DNA of 64,000 nucleotides, taken from NCBI RefSeq assembly GCF_958298935.1, contig NC_084921.1:9310001-9374000 (forward strand), written 5' to 3'. This document shows positions 1 through 10,130 of the stretch, one piece after another. The translations under genes and the position numbers were made by a program. This stretch comes from Phragmites australis (Eukaryota > Streptophyta > Magnoliopsida > Poales > Poaceae). Under the pieces are notes generated by a model. That model saw nothing but the letters and a program-made list of their open reading frames with translations, had not been told where the DNA came from and did no database searches. The first letter of the stretch is position 1. Each line of letters begins with the position of its first letter.

Positions 1-282
1 TGATGCTGACAAATAAGTCTTGGTCACGCCCGCACCTGAGTTGCCTGTGGAGTGGCATGTCCCCCATGTTGGCCCTGTTGTGCCCTTTCTTGTCATGGAC
101 TATGCTTCTCGTAGGCCTTAGCATAGTCCTTTATGTATTACTAGCTTAGTGGCGTTATTTCATCACTCCTTTTGTTGTATGACTGTGGTATCACCTATTG
201 TATAACTTATATTTACCAGCGACTGATCCAACGAATTGTATAATGAAGTTTTAAGTACCAGGCATAACCCGGGATGCTTCAG
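1..282 (+). mobile_element. 3' part of the 5' LTR of gypsy element A
   Basis: The stretch directly precedes a primer-binding-site-like sequence at 284 and ends in TTCA, as expected for the CA end of an LTR. The LTR start lies outside the window, so its length and family cannot be measured. The downstream order (extra ORF, gag, protease, RT, RNase H, all on +) supports assigning it as the 5' LTR of element A. No coding potential is visible. Confidence 0.6.
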
Positions 283-283
283 G

Positions 284-296
284 TGGTATTAGAGCC
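284..296 (+). other. Primer-binding site of element A
   Basis: TGGTATTAGAGCC differs by one base from the initiator tRNA-Met-type site TGGTATCAGAGCC used by most plant LTR retrotransposons. It sits two bases after the inferred LTR end. Confidence 0.7.
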
Positions 297-452
297 ATAC
301 TTGGTTGTAGGACGAGACCAGACACTTCCTTCTTCTATTGAAAAACCCTTTCACAAGCGCTGCTCTCCTGTTTCCGCAGATGTAGGAACACGGATGGGTA
401 ATAGAGTACTTCTTGGATACCCTTAGTTTTCCAAAGGTGTTGTAAGCTACCA

Positions 453-1320
453 TGACTAGACTGGGTATTATAGAGCACCCAGAGTACATTGGCAGGGAGT
501 TTGAGTAGTCCGACACTGAGCGTTGTGAGGTCACCATCCACATCGTAGCCAGTGAGGACTACCTCGACTAAAAGCCATGGAGTGTGACCACCACAGGATT
601 TTGGTTTGATGACACCTTCCAAACTATTACTCGCAAAGCTTTGCAGCACCTATGCCAGATCTACAAGAAGCCCATCAGCTGTACGTCAATAAGATTATTT
701 CCCTCTGTGGAGAGAAATCACCCTAATTGGATGGCATGGATGCAGCCCATGGAGAGGGCTTGGGGATGCAAGAAAGCGACCCGACCGTGGTAGCCATGAT
801 GTGATACCTATTGGCCCTATATGAACTATATGACCAGTAGGCAGTAGAGTTAATAAGATGCATCCACCGAGCTAAAGAAGTAGAAACACGTGGAAGGTCC
901 CTACGTGTCCAACTTGCCGAAGCTAAATGCCAAGCTGTAGAAGCCGAAAGCCGTGCCATGTCAGTCAAAGAGGTATCAAAGGCGGTAGAGGAACACCACA
1001 ATATGATGATCAGTGAAGCCTACATCACCGGTCGTGCCAACAGGAGGACCCTCCGCCTCCCTGGAGTGGGAAGACGCCCATTACTAGACGGAATCCCTAT
1101 CTTCCCCATGGGGAGCATCAAAAGGAATTTCTCGTAGGTTGTTCTTGCTCTACCACCACCCACGCCTCACAAAACTATCGATGAAGAAGAACCACTCCCT
1201 CTGACCCAGCTGTTACCCGGCATGGAAGAAGATGAAGAGTACACTCCCTCTCACTCCAACCGAAAATCCTCCTGCCAAGGAGAACGAGGACACCACCAGA
1301 ACTGAGGAAGCCTAGAGATC
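453..1320 (+). pseudogene. Extra ORF between LTR and gag of element A, decayed
   Basis: Reading from ATG 453 gives a protein-like frame starting MTRLGIIEHPEYIGREFE, then an in-frame TAG. It continues through a second stop (TAA near 570) into TTTGFWFDDTFQTITRKALQHLCQIYKKPI (574-690). Later segments are frameshifted and end in an acidic, proline- and serine-containing tail near 1320. Similar proteins occur between the 5' LTR and gag in grass gypsy elements; this resemblance is from memory of the pattern, not a search. Their function is unknown. The stops mostly fit C-to-T decay of CGA, CAG or TGG codons. Not expected to be translated as one protein. Confidence 0.5.
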
Positions 1321-1559
1321 CGACGAAGATGAATTAAGCATCTTGGTCCAAACCTACTACAAGTTTGCTTTTGTACCCTTTCCTTCATTGTATCAAGTTT
1401 GTTGTGCCAGTGTTGTGTGTTTGTTTGTCGTTGAGTGCTTTTTCCCTTGTGTGTTAGCAAGGTTTGGAGCCTTGTGATCTTTTCCTAAAAATAATAACAA
1501 AGTAAACCAACCTAGTCTCCACTCTCAGCTTATGCTCATCCTCTCCCCTCTTAAAATAT

Positions 1560-2640
1560 ATGGCACCCAAGCACTCTATCAGGATCCAGCAACGTCGCCA
1601 GTGTCAAGCAGAGAATAGTAGAGAAGAGGAGGAAAATCAAGGAGAAAGTGAAGCAGAAAATCAAGGAGGAAATGAGGATGATCGAGAATTACCTGAGCCT
1701 ACTGCTAATGACTTGGTAGCAGTCATGGCGCAACAAACCCGTCTGTTGGCCGCTTTGGCACGCGAAATCAACCAACACTGACAACATGCACCAGAACTTC
1801 CCAACAAGATGGTTGAGTTTGTCAGGATCAAACCACCATCTTTGAAGGGACAAAAAATCCTATGGATGCAGATGATTGGTTAAGGAACATTCGGAGGAAG
1901 ATGGATGCTACCAACTGCATAGGAAGAGATAGAGTTCTACTGGCATCTCATCATCTTGCTGGTACAAGCTTAGCTTGGTGGGATAACTTTTCTGAAGCCA
2001 CAGACAATGCCGCATCAGTCATCTGGGATGAGTTTGTGGAAGAGTTCCGCTGGTACCACATTCCAGAGTGAACCATGGAACTTAAAGCAGATGAGTTCTG
2101 AAGACTGAAGCTAGGCAATATGCGTGTGATGAATACATTCGCAAGTTCATTGAACTATCCCAGAAGAAACAAAACATATTCAAGAAAGGGCTAGAAAACA
2201 ACTTGAAGGCACAGCTGACTCCACACATCTACCCAAACTTCAACACCTTGATGAACATGACCATTCTGTTAGAAGAAGCTAAGGCAGAGCTCTACAAGGA
2301 CAAGAAGCGCAAGTTTGTTGCTCACAAGGCTCAGTAACAGGAAAGGTTTCAGAGGTTCAAGCGTCCTACCTTCTCTGAGCAAAAGGCTCAAACCACCTTG
2401 CAGTTTAGGACTCTAGCCTCTACTTAGCTCAACCTTTGCTACCGCAACCAGAGCAATGTGAAGACTTAGTAGAACAGCGGTGGCCAAGTGACCAACTCAA
2501 GCAATGAATGCTTCAACTGTGGTGAGACCGGATACTTCATCGCCAACTATCCCCACAAAGCCAAGCGAGCAGTGTCCATCCAGTCCAACTTGGTGAATGG
2601 ACCCTGGCCTGTGATGTTTGGGGCCAGCCGTGGAACCTGA
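1560..2640 (+). pseudogene. gag: gag of gypsy element A, decayed
   Basis: Gag would form the retrotransposon particle. The first frame (1560-1781) is a charged N-terminus. The conserved gag core follows in another frame at 1862-2071 (DADDWLRNIRRKMDA, then LAWWDNF) and continues as CDEYIRKFIELSQ near 2125-2160. A CCHC zinc knuckle is recognisable at 2509-2556 as CFNCGETGYFIANYPH, but the His and the last Cys are both Tyr, so it should not bind zinc. At least two frameshifts and several stops are present. It is the gag of element A because it follows the PBS and precedes protease on the same strand. Confidence 0.75.
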
Positions 2641-2719
2641 CAATCCCCAGACATCCAGCAAGGTCACAACAGTACTTTGGACGAGCTCGCGTGAACCACA
2701 TCCATGCACAGGAAGCTTA

Positions 2720-3070
2720 AGATGCACCTGGAATTGTACTTGGTGAGTTTTTAGTTGAAGCCATACTTGCAACAACAGTTATGTTTGATTCTAGAGCATC
2801 ACACTCTTTCATGTCATCAAGTTTTGTGTCAAAGCCTGCTGTACCTACAGTGTTACTTAAACCCGCTGATAACCAGATCACACGGAGCGGACATTAAGTG
2901 TCAATTGTGATGCTCCTTGGTAAGGATCACTCTAAGTGGGGTAGTGTTCTTAGCAGACCTAGTGGTGCTTAAATCCAAAGGGATAAATATAATCCTTGGA
3001 ATAGACTAGTTAACCCAGCATGACGACACCATAGCCTGTGCAGTTAGGATGGTGACCCTGACCAATCATG
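2720..3070 (+). pseudogene. Aspartic protease region of element A, decayed
   Basis: The active-site segment reads VMFDSRASHSFMSSSF (codon for the catalytic Asp at 2787-2789). Retroviral-type proteases have D-S/T-G-A here; Gly is replaced by Arg, and a loss of activity is inferred. Downstream the frame continues with stops through LVVLKSKGINIILGID near 2965-3005, which matches the usual GMDWL segment. It lies between gag and RT as in Ty3/gypsy elements. Confidence 0.65.
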
Positions 3071-3164
3071 AAAGGACATGAGTAACCTGTCGTACCTTTG
3101 GGAGTAAGCTAGGCCCCATAGTGTATAGTTTGGAGGCTAAGACTCTGGAAAAGGTACTAGTAGT

Positions 3165-4490
3165 CGATGAATACTCAGATGTCTTTTCAGAGGAATTACC
3201 TGGTATGCCATCAGGATATTGAGTTCATCATTGATCTCATCCTTAGAATAGCCCACATAGCCAAGAGACCTTATCGCATGGCAGCTAGAGAGCTAGTTGA
3301 GCTGAAGGAATAGTTGAGGGAACTCCAGCAGAAGGAATACATCAGGCATAGTTCGTCACCTTTGGGATCACCAATTCTCTTTGTCAAGAAGAAAGATGGA
3401 AGCATGAGGATGTGTGTGGACTACTGATCCCTGAATGAGGTACCAATCAAGAACAAGTATCCCTTGCTAAGAATAGATGACCTCTTTGACCAACTAAAAC
3501 GAGCTAAGTATTTCTCCCAGATCGACCTAGATCATGTTACTACCAACTGAAAATAAGAAAGGAGGATGTCCCAAAAATAGCTTTTGTAACCAGATATGGA
3601 CAATACAAGTTTACTGTAATGTACTTCGGTTTGACCAATGCACATGCATACTTCATGAACCTCATGAATAAGGTGTTCATGGAAGAATAGACCAGTTTGT
3701 CGTAGCCTTTATTGATGACATACTGATCTATTCTAAAAATGCCCAAGAGCATGAATAACATTTGAGAGTAATTCTGGAGAAACTCGGAGCCCATAAATTG
3801 TATGCCAAGTTCAATAATTGTGAATTTTGGCTAGAGAGGGTTGCCTTCATTGGCCATATTTTGACCATATAAGGAGTTGTTGTAGACCCCGAGAAGGTAG
3901 AACATGTTGCCCACTGGCCACAACTTACCAATGTGTCCGAGATCATAAGCTTTCTTGGATTAGCGGGGTATTATCATCGATTCATTGAAGGATTATCCAA
4001 GATAGTCAGACCAACCAAACTACTCAAGAAGGAAAAGAAGTTTCAATGGATACAACCATGTGAAAAGAGTTTTAAGGGATTAAAGGCTAAGCTGACAATT
4101 GCCCCAATGCTTGTCTTACCCAACATCCACCAAGACTTTGTAGTTTACTATGATGCATCAAGGCGAGGCCTGGGATGTGTCCTAATACAAGATGGCAGGG
4201 TAGTAGCATATGCCTCTGGGTAGGTCAAACCGCATGAGCAGAACTACCCAACCCATAACCTAGAGCTAGCAGCAATAGTGCATGCCCTCAAGATTTGGGG
4301 GCACTACTTTATTGGAAACAAGTGTGAAATTTATACGGACCATAAGAGTTTGAAATATATCTTCACTCAACCAGACTTGAACTTAAGACAAAGTAGATGG
4401 TTGGAGCTAATTAAGAATTATAACATGGAAATCCACTATCAGCCAGGCAAGGCTAATGTCATGGCAGACGCCTTAAGCTGAAAAGCTTAC
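3165..4490 (+). pseudogene. pol: Reverse transcriptase-RNase H of element A, decayed
   Basis: The RT/RNase H region copies element RNA into DNA. Recognisable blocks in order, in shifting frames: YSDVFSEELPGMPSG (about 3172-3216), a [29 protein letters not shown] block (about 3525-3615), the polymerase site FVVAFIDDILIYS (3697-3735), SFLGLAGYYHRFIEGLSKI (3948-4005), an RNase H start VVYYDASRRGLGCVLIQDG (4141-4197), and [10 protein letters not shown] to [12 protein letters not shown] (4337-4481). Many stops and shifts occur, for example TGA at 3425 and TAG in the RT core. The sequence that should lead into integrase is cut off by the LTR beginning at 4665. Confidence 0.85.
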
Positions 4491-4664
4491 TACCATCACA
4501 TAGTGATCCAAAGCGCCCCACTAAAAATAGAGATGAGGAGGCTAAACTTACAGATAGTACCTCAAGCCTACATCCATAACTTGAGTATACAACCTACTCT
4601 AGATGAGCAAATCAAGTAGTCCTAACACAAGGACCCGAAATTGATGAAGATCTGTAAACACACC

Positions 4665-5953
4665 TGTCGGTGGGTGAACACCACAAGCGGGGATCCTGAG
4701 GGACCCCCTTTAAGATTCCGCTGGGGGGATAATTCTGGATCTACGTCGTACATGGATTTAATGCGAATATGTGAGATGTAGACGGGACAAATGATCGTCT
4801 GCTAGTAGGAGTAAATGCTCGAGGGATTTTTAGATAGGTTCGGGCCGCACGGAGCGTAATACCCTACTCCTGTGTGTATGCTATTAATGCTCTTGGAATG
4901 CCTCTTTCTGGATCTCTTGTGTTACAAGGTTTTTTGTCTATGTCTAGAGCTTCGGTCTTGCTCCTTGGTTCCGGCTTGACTTCTCGGAGAGCTTCTCAGA
5001 TCTGTCCAGGCTCTGTTCTACTTGTTCTCAGCTGTTCTTCTCCAAAGTGCAGCCCCCTTTTATCCTGCTGGGGGAGGCTTGGTGTGCCCAGAAAGGAGGG
5101 CACGAGTTCCTATGAGCCATAAATAGAAAGCAACCATTATGGGGCTGCAGTTTGATGTTACAGGGGTTGAAAATGCGCCTTCGACCGGTCCTGTCACCCA
5201 TTACACCCAACTTTAGCAGACGCAGGGGGGCCCACCAGGCAGCCACTAAACAACCCCGCGCCCGCTTGGTCAGAGCAGGTCTGACATAGCAGGGGGCCAG
5301 GCATATACCTCGAGCCCAACGATGATATCTCCAAGTCGCTTCCTTCATGGGCCCCGCAGGGTGACGTGCGATGGGACTCGTCGCATTAAATGTCCCCACG
5401 CCTTCCTGCCAGGAGGTGGCAGAGACTGACGTACTCAGTACGATAGGCATGGGGGGAGTTGTTGGAAGTGACACGCCATGCTCCCTCTTAAATGCAGCAT
5501 CGGACCTCTCACCAATTGACACCTCACCGCTGAGCCTTCGTGGGGTCCACAGACAAGGGGCTTCTCAGGTCCTCGGGGACCACTGTTTATAGCCCCGAGC
5601 GCCCTCTCCCGGATATGTCTCTTCTCGGGTCCTCGGGGAACTCCGGGTACTCGGGGACCACTGTTAATGGCCCCAAGCACCCCTCCCGGAACTGGCTCTT
5701 CTCGGGTCTTCGGGGAACTACGGGTACTCGGGGACTACTGTTCATGGCCCCGAGCACCCCTCCCAGAACTACCTCTTCTCAGGTCCTCAGGGAACTCTGG
5801 GTACTTGGGGACCACTGTTCATGGCCCCGAGCACCCCTCCCGGAACTGGGTCTTCTCGGGCCTCGGGAGATAGTCCCCGAGGGAAGGCACCACGTGGCAT
5901 TCTGCTGTCCTGGCCTCGGGACTCGGTGACCCTTGGTTCCCATGTCACCGACA
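4665..5953 (-). mobile_element. LTR of second gypsy family, probably the 3' LTR of the minus-strand element 4665-11444
   Basis: The ends are TGTCGGTG and CACCGACA, an 8-bp inverted pair, over 1289 bp. A nearly full-length relative is at 19584-20876. Both have a TATA-like box on minus (about 5053-5064 here), which sets the LTR orientation as minus. No matching 5-bp duplication flanks it (ACACC left, GAAGC right), so it is not a clean solo LTR. It lies on the 3' side of the minus-strand pol and opposite-strand ORF, which supports a 3' LTR. A convincing polypurine tract is not visible next to position 5953. It interrupts element A. Confidence 0.75.
5561..5865 (-). repeat. About 77-bp tandem repeats in the LTR U3 region
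   Basis: Units beginning CTTCTCGGGTCCTCGGGG start near 5621, 5697, 5774 and 5852, with a shortened first unit at 5561. Each contains GGGGACCACTGTT and a CCCGAGC-CCCTCCCGG tail. The same array is in the related LTR at 20465-20790. Since the LTRs read on minus, the array lies near the U3 start. Confidence 0.8.
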
Positions 5954-6286
5954 GAAGCTCCCGGGCCCATCGATAGGCGATGGCTCAGAGATTGCGGATG
6001 GGGCCCTATTTCTTCAAGGCCGATCACAACATTGGTGCCACGTGGCTTGTCGTCAGGCGCCAAAATCTTGCGTTCTTTGCAGCCTTTTTGGCCCAGACTC
6101 TTGGTACGGCCCAGGTGGGAAACCGAAAGGACGCGTGCCCTTCTGACTTCTGAGGGGAGTGATAACAAGGCGGGAGGCGCACGTGGCAACTACGCAGATC
6201 GAGGGTGGTGCGCCTGGCAACCGTGCGGATCGAGGGAGATGCACCTCGCAAATTACGCCAAGGAATGTGGCATTTGAATTCCCCAT

Positions 6287-6297
6287 TATATAAAAAG
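6287..6297 (+). promoter_or_regulatory. TATA box for the 6438 ORF
   Basis: TTATATAAAAA lies about 150 bp before ATG 6438, followed by a pyrimidine-rich leader with no LTR end or primer-binding site in between. The ORF therefore seems to have its own promoter inside the element, on the strand opposite to pol. Transcription is inferred only. Confidence 0.5.
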
Positions 6298-6437
6298 GAG
6301 AGGGGCAATGAACTGTTACCCCCAACGCCATTCTTGCAGTTGCCACCTTCTACCTTCGTCTTCCTTGCGCACCGGAAGCTCTCTCTCCAGTCCCGACAGC
6401 TTTTAGTCTCTTCCGGCGCACTCCCCACCCCCAGAAA

Positions 6438-7878
6438 ATGCCAAGGGCAAGAAGCGGCTGCCGGGACGCGTCGAGCGCCAACAGCATCCTGCTGAAGTCC
6501 CGCCTCATGAACGAGGAGAGGGCAGAGAAGGTCCGAAAGCTTATGGTCCCCGCTGGCCAGCGGGAGGCATCGGTGGTGACACCGGCCAACTTTCCGCCCT
6601 CCACGCGCAGGCCGGGGCGGATCGTGGTCTTCATCTCTTTCGTCGCCGCCGGGCTGGTGCCGCCATTCTCGATGTTCCTTCTGCAAGTGCTGGACATGTT
6701 CGGCGTCCAGCTGGCCCACCTGAGTCCGAACTCGGTGGTCATCCTAGCGATCTTCACCCACTTCTGCAAGATGTTCGTGGGGGTGCCACCGTCGGTCGTG
6801 CTCTTCCGGCACTTCTTCATCCTTCGAGTGGCCGGGAAGAAGAAGGGGTCTGACGAGGTGGAGGTTGTTGGCTGCTGCAACTTCCGCCTGCGGGAGGGAC
6901 TCGGCGACGTCTACATCCCGCAGGTGTTGCGTGGCAAATGGGACAACTGGCGTCGGGACTGGGTTTACGTCATCATCAGTCCCTATGACCGCCTCTCGCT
7001 GCTCCAATCACCGGCGGAGCCCCACATGCCGATCCGGGAAGCGACCCCTGCGGAGGATGAGCGCCTACGCGCGGTGTTGAACTGCATCGAAGACCTGCGC
7101 CAGGTGGGGCTTACCTCGCTCATGGTGGTCGCCGATTACTTGCGCCTTCGTCTGCCCCCTCTATGGGAGCGCGCCTGCTTCGCCTGGATGTACACCGAAC
7201 CTGGCAACTTGATGAGAACCTGCATTGGCGAGGAGGGGGATCTTGACGAGCGCGCCCTGATGACCCTACTGAAGGTGGTGACCGGCGTCGACGACCTTGC
7301 CCGGGCAGTCCTGCCATGCGAGGAGCTAGCGCTTTGTGCAGACCCGGGCCGGGCGGCTCTGCAGGTGTCAATGTTGGCCTTCGATGCCCATGGGCTGGTG
7401 GACTATCCGGGGCGCCGAGACCTCGGGACTCTGCACATCCCCGGGGCGGACGACGATGGAGGGCAGGGCTCCGCCACCGAAGACAGCAGGCCGGCGACCC
7501 GAGGTGACAAGGGGAAGCGTCCCCAGGCGTACATCCCTCAGCCGTCCTCATCCTCGTCGCAGTCACCTCCGCGACAACGGCCAACGGCAGGCGACGCGAC
7601 AGCGGGCAGCCGAGGCGGCCAATCTTCAGGAGCGGACTCTGGGGCGGAGGCTGGATCTAGGGTGCGGCAACCCAGGGGCCAGAGCCCGGCTGGCGGTCGG
7701 ACCAGCAGCCTTCGGAGGCAGGCTCTGGGGCGGCCGCTGGGACCGGCCCACGACGGCCCGAGGACCAGAACCCTCCCTCGAAAAGGAGGAGGCCAGAGCC
7801 CGGGCCTGAGCCAAAGCCACAAGGCCCAGATTTATGGATCCCGCAGTCCCGATGGTGGTATCGCGGGCCCAAAACCAT
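6438..7878 (+). CDS. Opposite-strand ORF of gypsy element, N-terminal (Transposase_28-like) part
   Basis: An open frame from ATG 6438 to about 7878, some 480 residues. After a basic N-terminus, the block IVVFISFVAAGLVPPFSMF, DMFGVQLAHLSPNSVVILAIF and VVLFRHFFILR (about residues 55-135) matches the pattern of the plant 'putative gypsy type transposon' family (Pfam Transposase_28), recognised from memory. The C-terminal half is Pro/Ser/Arg/Gly-rich and probably disordered. A GTAAG donor at 7879 and a pyrimidine-AG acceptor at 7948-7949 suggest an intron before the coiled-coil part. Very GC-rich. Function of the family is unknown. It lies between pol and the 3' LTR of a minus-strand element, so it is antisense to pol. 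Confidence 0.7.
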
Positions 7879-7950
7879 GTAAGCCCCCTTACTATCTCGA
7901 GCACATTTTGGCCGGATTTTGGCTAGTTGCTAACATGTTTTCGTTTTAGG

Positions 7951-9498
7951 CCGCCCAAGGACTCTGCTGGAGGCCAGAAGCCCCCGAAGTAGCCGAGGCC
8001 AGCCCCTGCTCCTGAGCCGAGCACACTGACGAGCCCCGAGCCGAGGGCTCTGGCCAGCTATGAGCCAAGAGCCCCGGCCGGTCCTGAGCAGAGAGCCCTG
8101 ACCGGCCCTGCCCCGAGCCCTCCGAGGAAGGAGCGAACGGCTGCAAGGGAGGTGGTTGCAACAAGGGCGGTGCCGGCACGGGTGCCGTCGAGGTCCCCGA
8201 GCGCCTCTGCAGAGAGGGCTCGCAAGGGACCCAGCCCCCAGCCATCTTCTGGCCAAGCCCCAGTACCACTCCCCGAGGTGCTGGGAAGCGCCCGGAAGGT
8301 CATCGGGCGGCTCAAAACGGCCGTTGCGGCAGAGCGGGCCGAGCTCGAAAAAGAGAGCGCCGGCCTAGTCGATGAGAGGGGCCAGCTGGAGGAGGCCCGA
8401 AAGCTGCTGGAGACTCGCATTGCCTCGGCCCGCTCGGCCTCCGAGAAGTCCATGCGGGAGGTGGTCGAGGAGCGGGAGGCACTGGAGGAGGCCCGCGATG
8501 AGGCTGTCACTGCGCAGGAGAAGGACAGCCGCTTGGAGCAGCTCGCGGTGGAGCGTGACCAAGCGTCGAGGAGGCGCGCCGTAGAGCTGCACGCTCGTGA
8601 GGACCAACTTACCCGGTGCGAGCGGCAGGTTTCTTGTCTGCAGGAAGCAGCCAGCAAGAGGGAGGAGGCCGTGCGGTCTGCCCAGGCGGACCACTGCCGC
8701 CAGAACGACGAGCTCAAGCACAGCCGCACTGACGTCCTCCGCCGGGAGGAGCAGGTCGTGCTGCGTGTGACAGACGTCGACATAACATCGTTGGCGCTTG
8801 ACGCCCAGGAGCAGCAGATCGCGCGGCGTGAGGCGGATGCCAACTTGGCATCGTCAACACTCACCACCCGAAAGGAGCTGGTCGCCAAGCGGGAGGCCGA
8901 CCTGGCTGCCCGAGAGCAGGTCGTCAAGGCCCGGGCCGAGCAGCTGGAGAGAGCCCAGACCGAGGTGGCTGCCCAACGCCGGGAGATCTCGACCATGAGG
9001 GGCATCCCTATCAGTGCCGCTGACAACACCAGTCTCGAGGCCCGACTGAAGAACACCGAGGATGAGCTCGAGACTGTCCTCTCAGAGCGAACGAACGTGA
9101 AGTTGATGATGTGGGACATCCTTCAGCAGGCATGGGACACCGTGGAGGCAGCCGAGCTTGGGCGCGTGTTCGTGGGTGACCAGTCGCTGGACAAGGAGAT
9201 GATAGGCCACATCGCCCTCGGGTTCGCAGAGATCGCCCGGCACCTCGGGGCCCTTCCTGCTGCTATCCAGGAGTTGGCGACCCGGGAGGGGCGTGCATTG
9301 GCCCAAGGAGTGGCCGAGCACGTTCTCACTTGCTACCGCAGTCGAGACCCCACCTTCCCACTGGAGCCAGCCTGACAAGGTGTGGTTGAGGCAGAGGAAG
9401 CCGCCACCCGGGTAGCCGTCCGCGACGTCGCCACTGAGGTGGCGCAATGTTTTGTGTGGGAGCCGGGCCCGAGCAGCGACACGTGCTCTCCTCCTTAG
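7951..9498 (+). pseudogene. Opposite-strand ORF, C-terminal coiled-coil part with two stops
   Basis: The open stretch from about 8152 to 9375 gives roughly 400 residues dominated by Glu, Arg, Ala and Gln in a heptad-like pattern (EVLGSARKVIGRLKTA, then AELEKE through LEARLKNTEDELETVLSERT), a long predicted coiled coil. A compact C-terminal domain follows (MMWDILQQAWDTVEAAELGRVFVG). In this frame there is a TAG at 7990-7992, and a TGA at 9373-9375 after which about 40 good residues continue to TAG 9496. Splicing the visible donor (7879) to the acceptor (7950) puts the exons one base out of frame, so this copy is probably not translated whole. It probably forms one gene with the ORF at 6438. 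Confidence 0.65.
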
Positions 9499-10130
9499 CC
9501 TGTAAATAGTTAGGATTTTATTTTTTGGAATGTTGTAAATATGGGAGTGATCCCCTCTTGAACGGTTCCTTTTAATATAATAGAAACCACTCTTGGGATC
9601 GAACTCTGCTCTGTACTTGTTCTTTATGTTGTTTGCTTTTGCTTGATGTCCCGAGAGGCACTGGCAAGGCCGAGCCTAGCAGTCTTCCCCTGAGAAGTTA
9701 GGTTGCCCCGATCACTCATCGTTCGAGTAGTGGGACCGCTCGAGCGTCCAACCCTCGTGCCCTCGTGAGTGCACAGCTGCTGAGTCAAAGAGACACAGAC
9801 ACGAACTTCTTTGCTCAGGAGACAAATCCACCTGGCACGATACACACCATGACCAGTGAACACTTTTCGCCCTGCGACCTCCGACCAAGAGTCCCCACGG
9901 TTTGGTGGTGTCTGGGGTAGGACTGACCAGGTCGAGCACCGACAGCCCGCCCCTGTGGTCTAGGCGGTCTCGACCACTCATGTTCGAGCTGTAGGATTTT
10001 TCGAGAAACCCAAAGGCTCGGTAGTGCTCGGGGTACTGCCAAGCCGGCTGGGCACCACGGCCACCATAAAGGACCTAGGTAAGCCATCGCTGCCTGTACA
10101 GTACATCGACTACTGTCTGTTTTTGTTGTT
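9499..10130. other. Non-coding internal region of the gypsy element
   Basis: AT-rich 3'-UTR-like sequence (AATATAATA near 9575) follows the opposite-strand ORF and could hold its polyadenylation site. The rest is GC-rich without a conserved frame. RNase H C-terminus and integrase, expected on minus here, are not seen. Confidence 0.4.

Noticed and set aside
4665..5953. 5' LTR of a plus-strand element driving the 6438 ORF
   Set aside because: The TATA box of this LTR family is on minus, and no PBS follows position 5953.
6024..6880. Minus frames of 176-231 codons
   Set aside because: They overlap the promoter and start of the plus ORF and show no conserved block.
8058..9119. A 353-codon open frame on minus
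   Set aside because: It mirrors the GC-rich coiled-coil ORF on plus; Ser/Arg/Ala composition without any family pattern.
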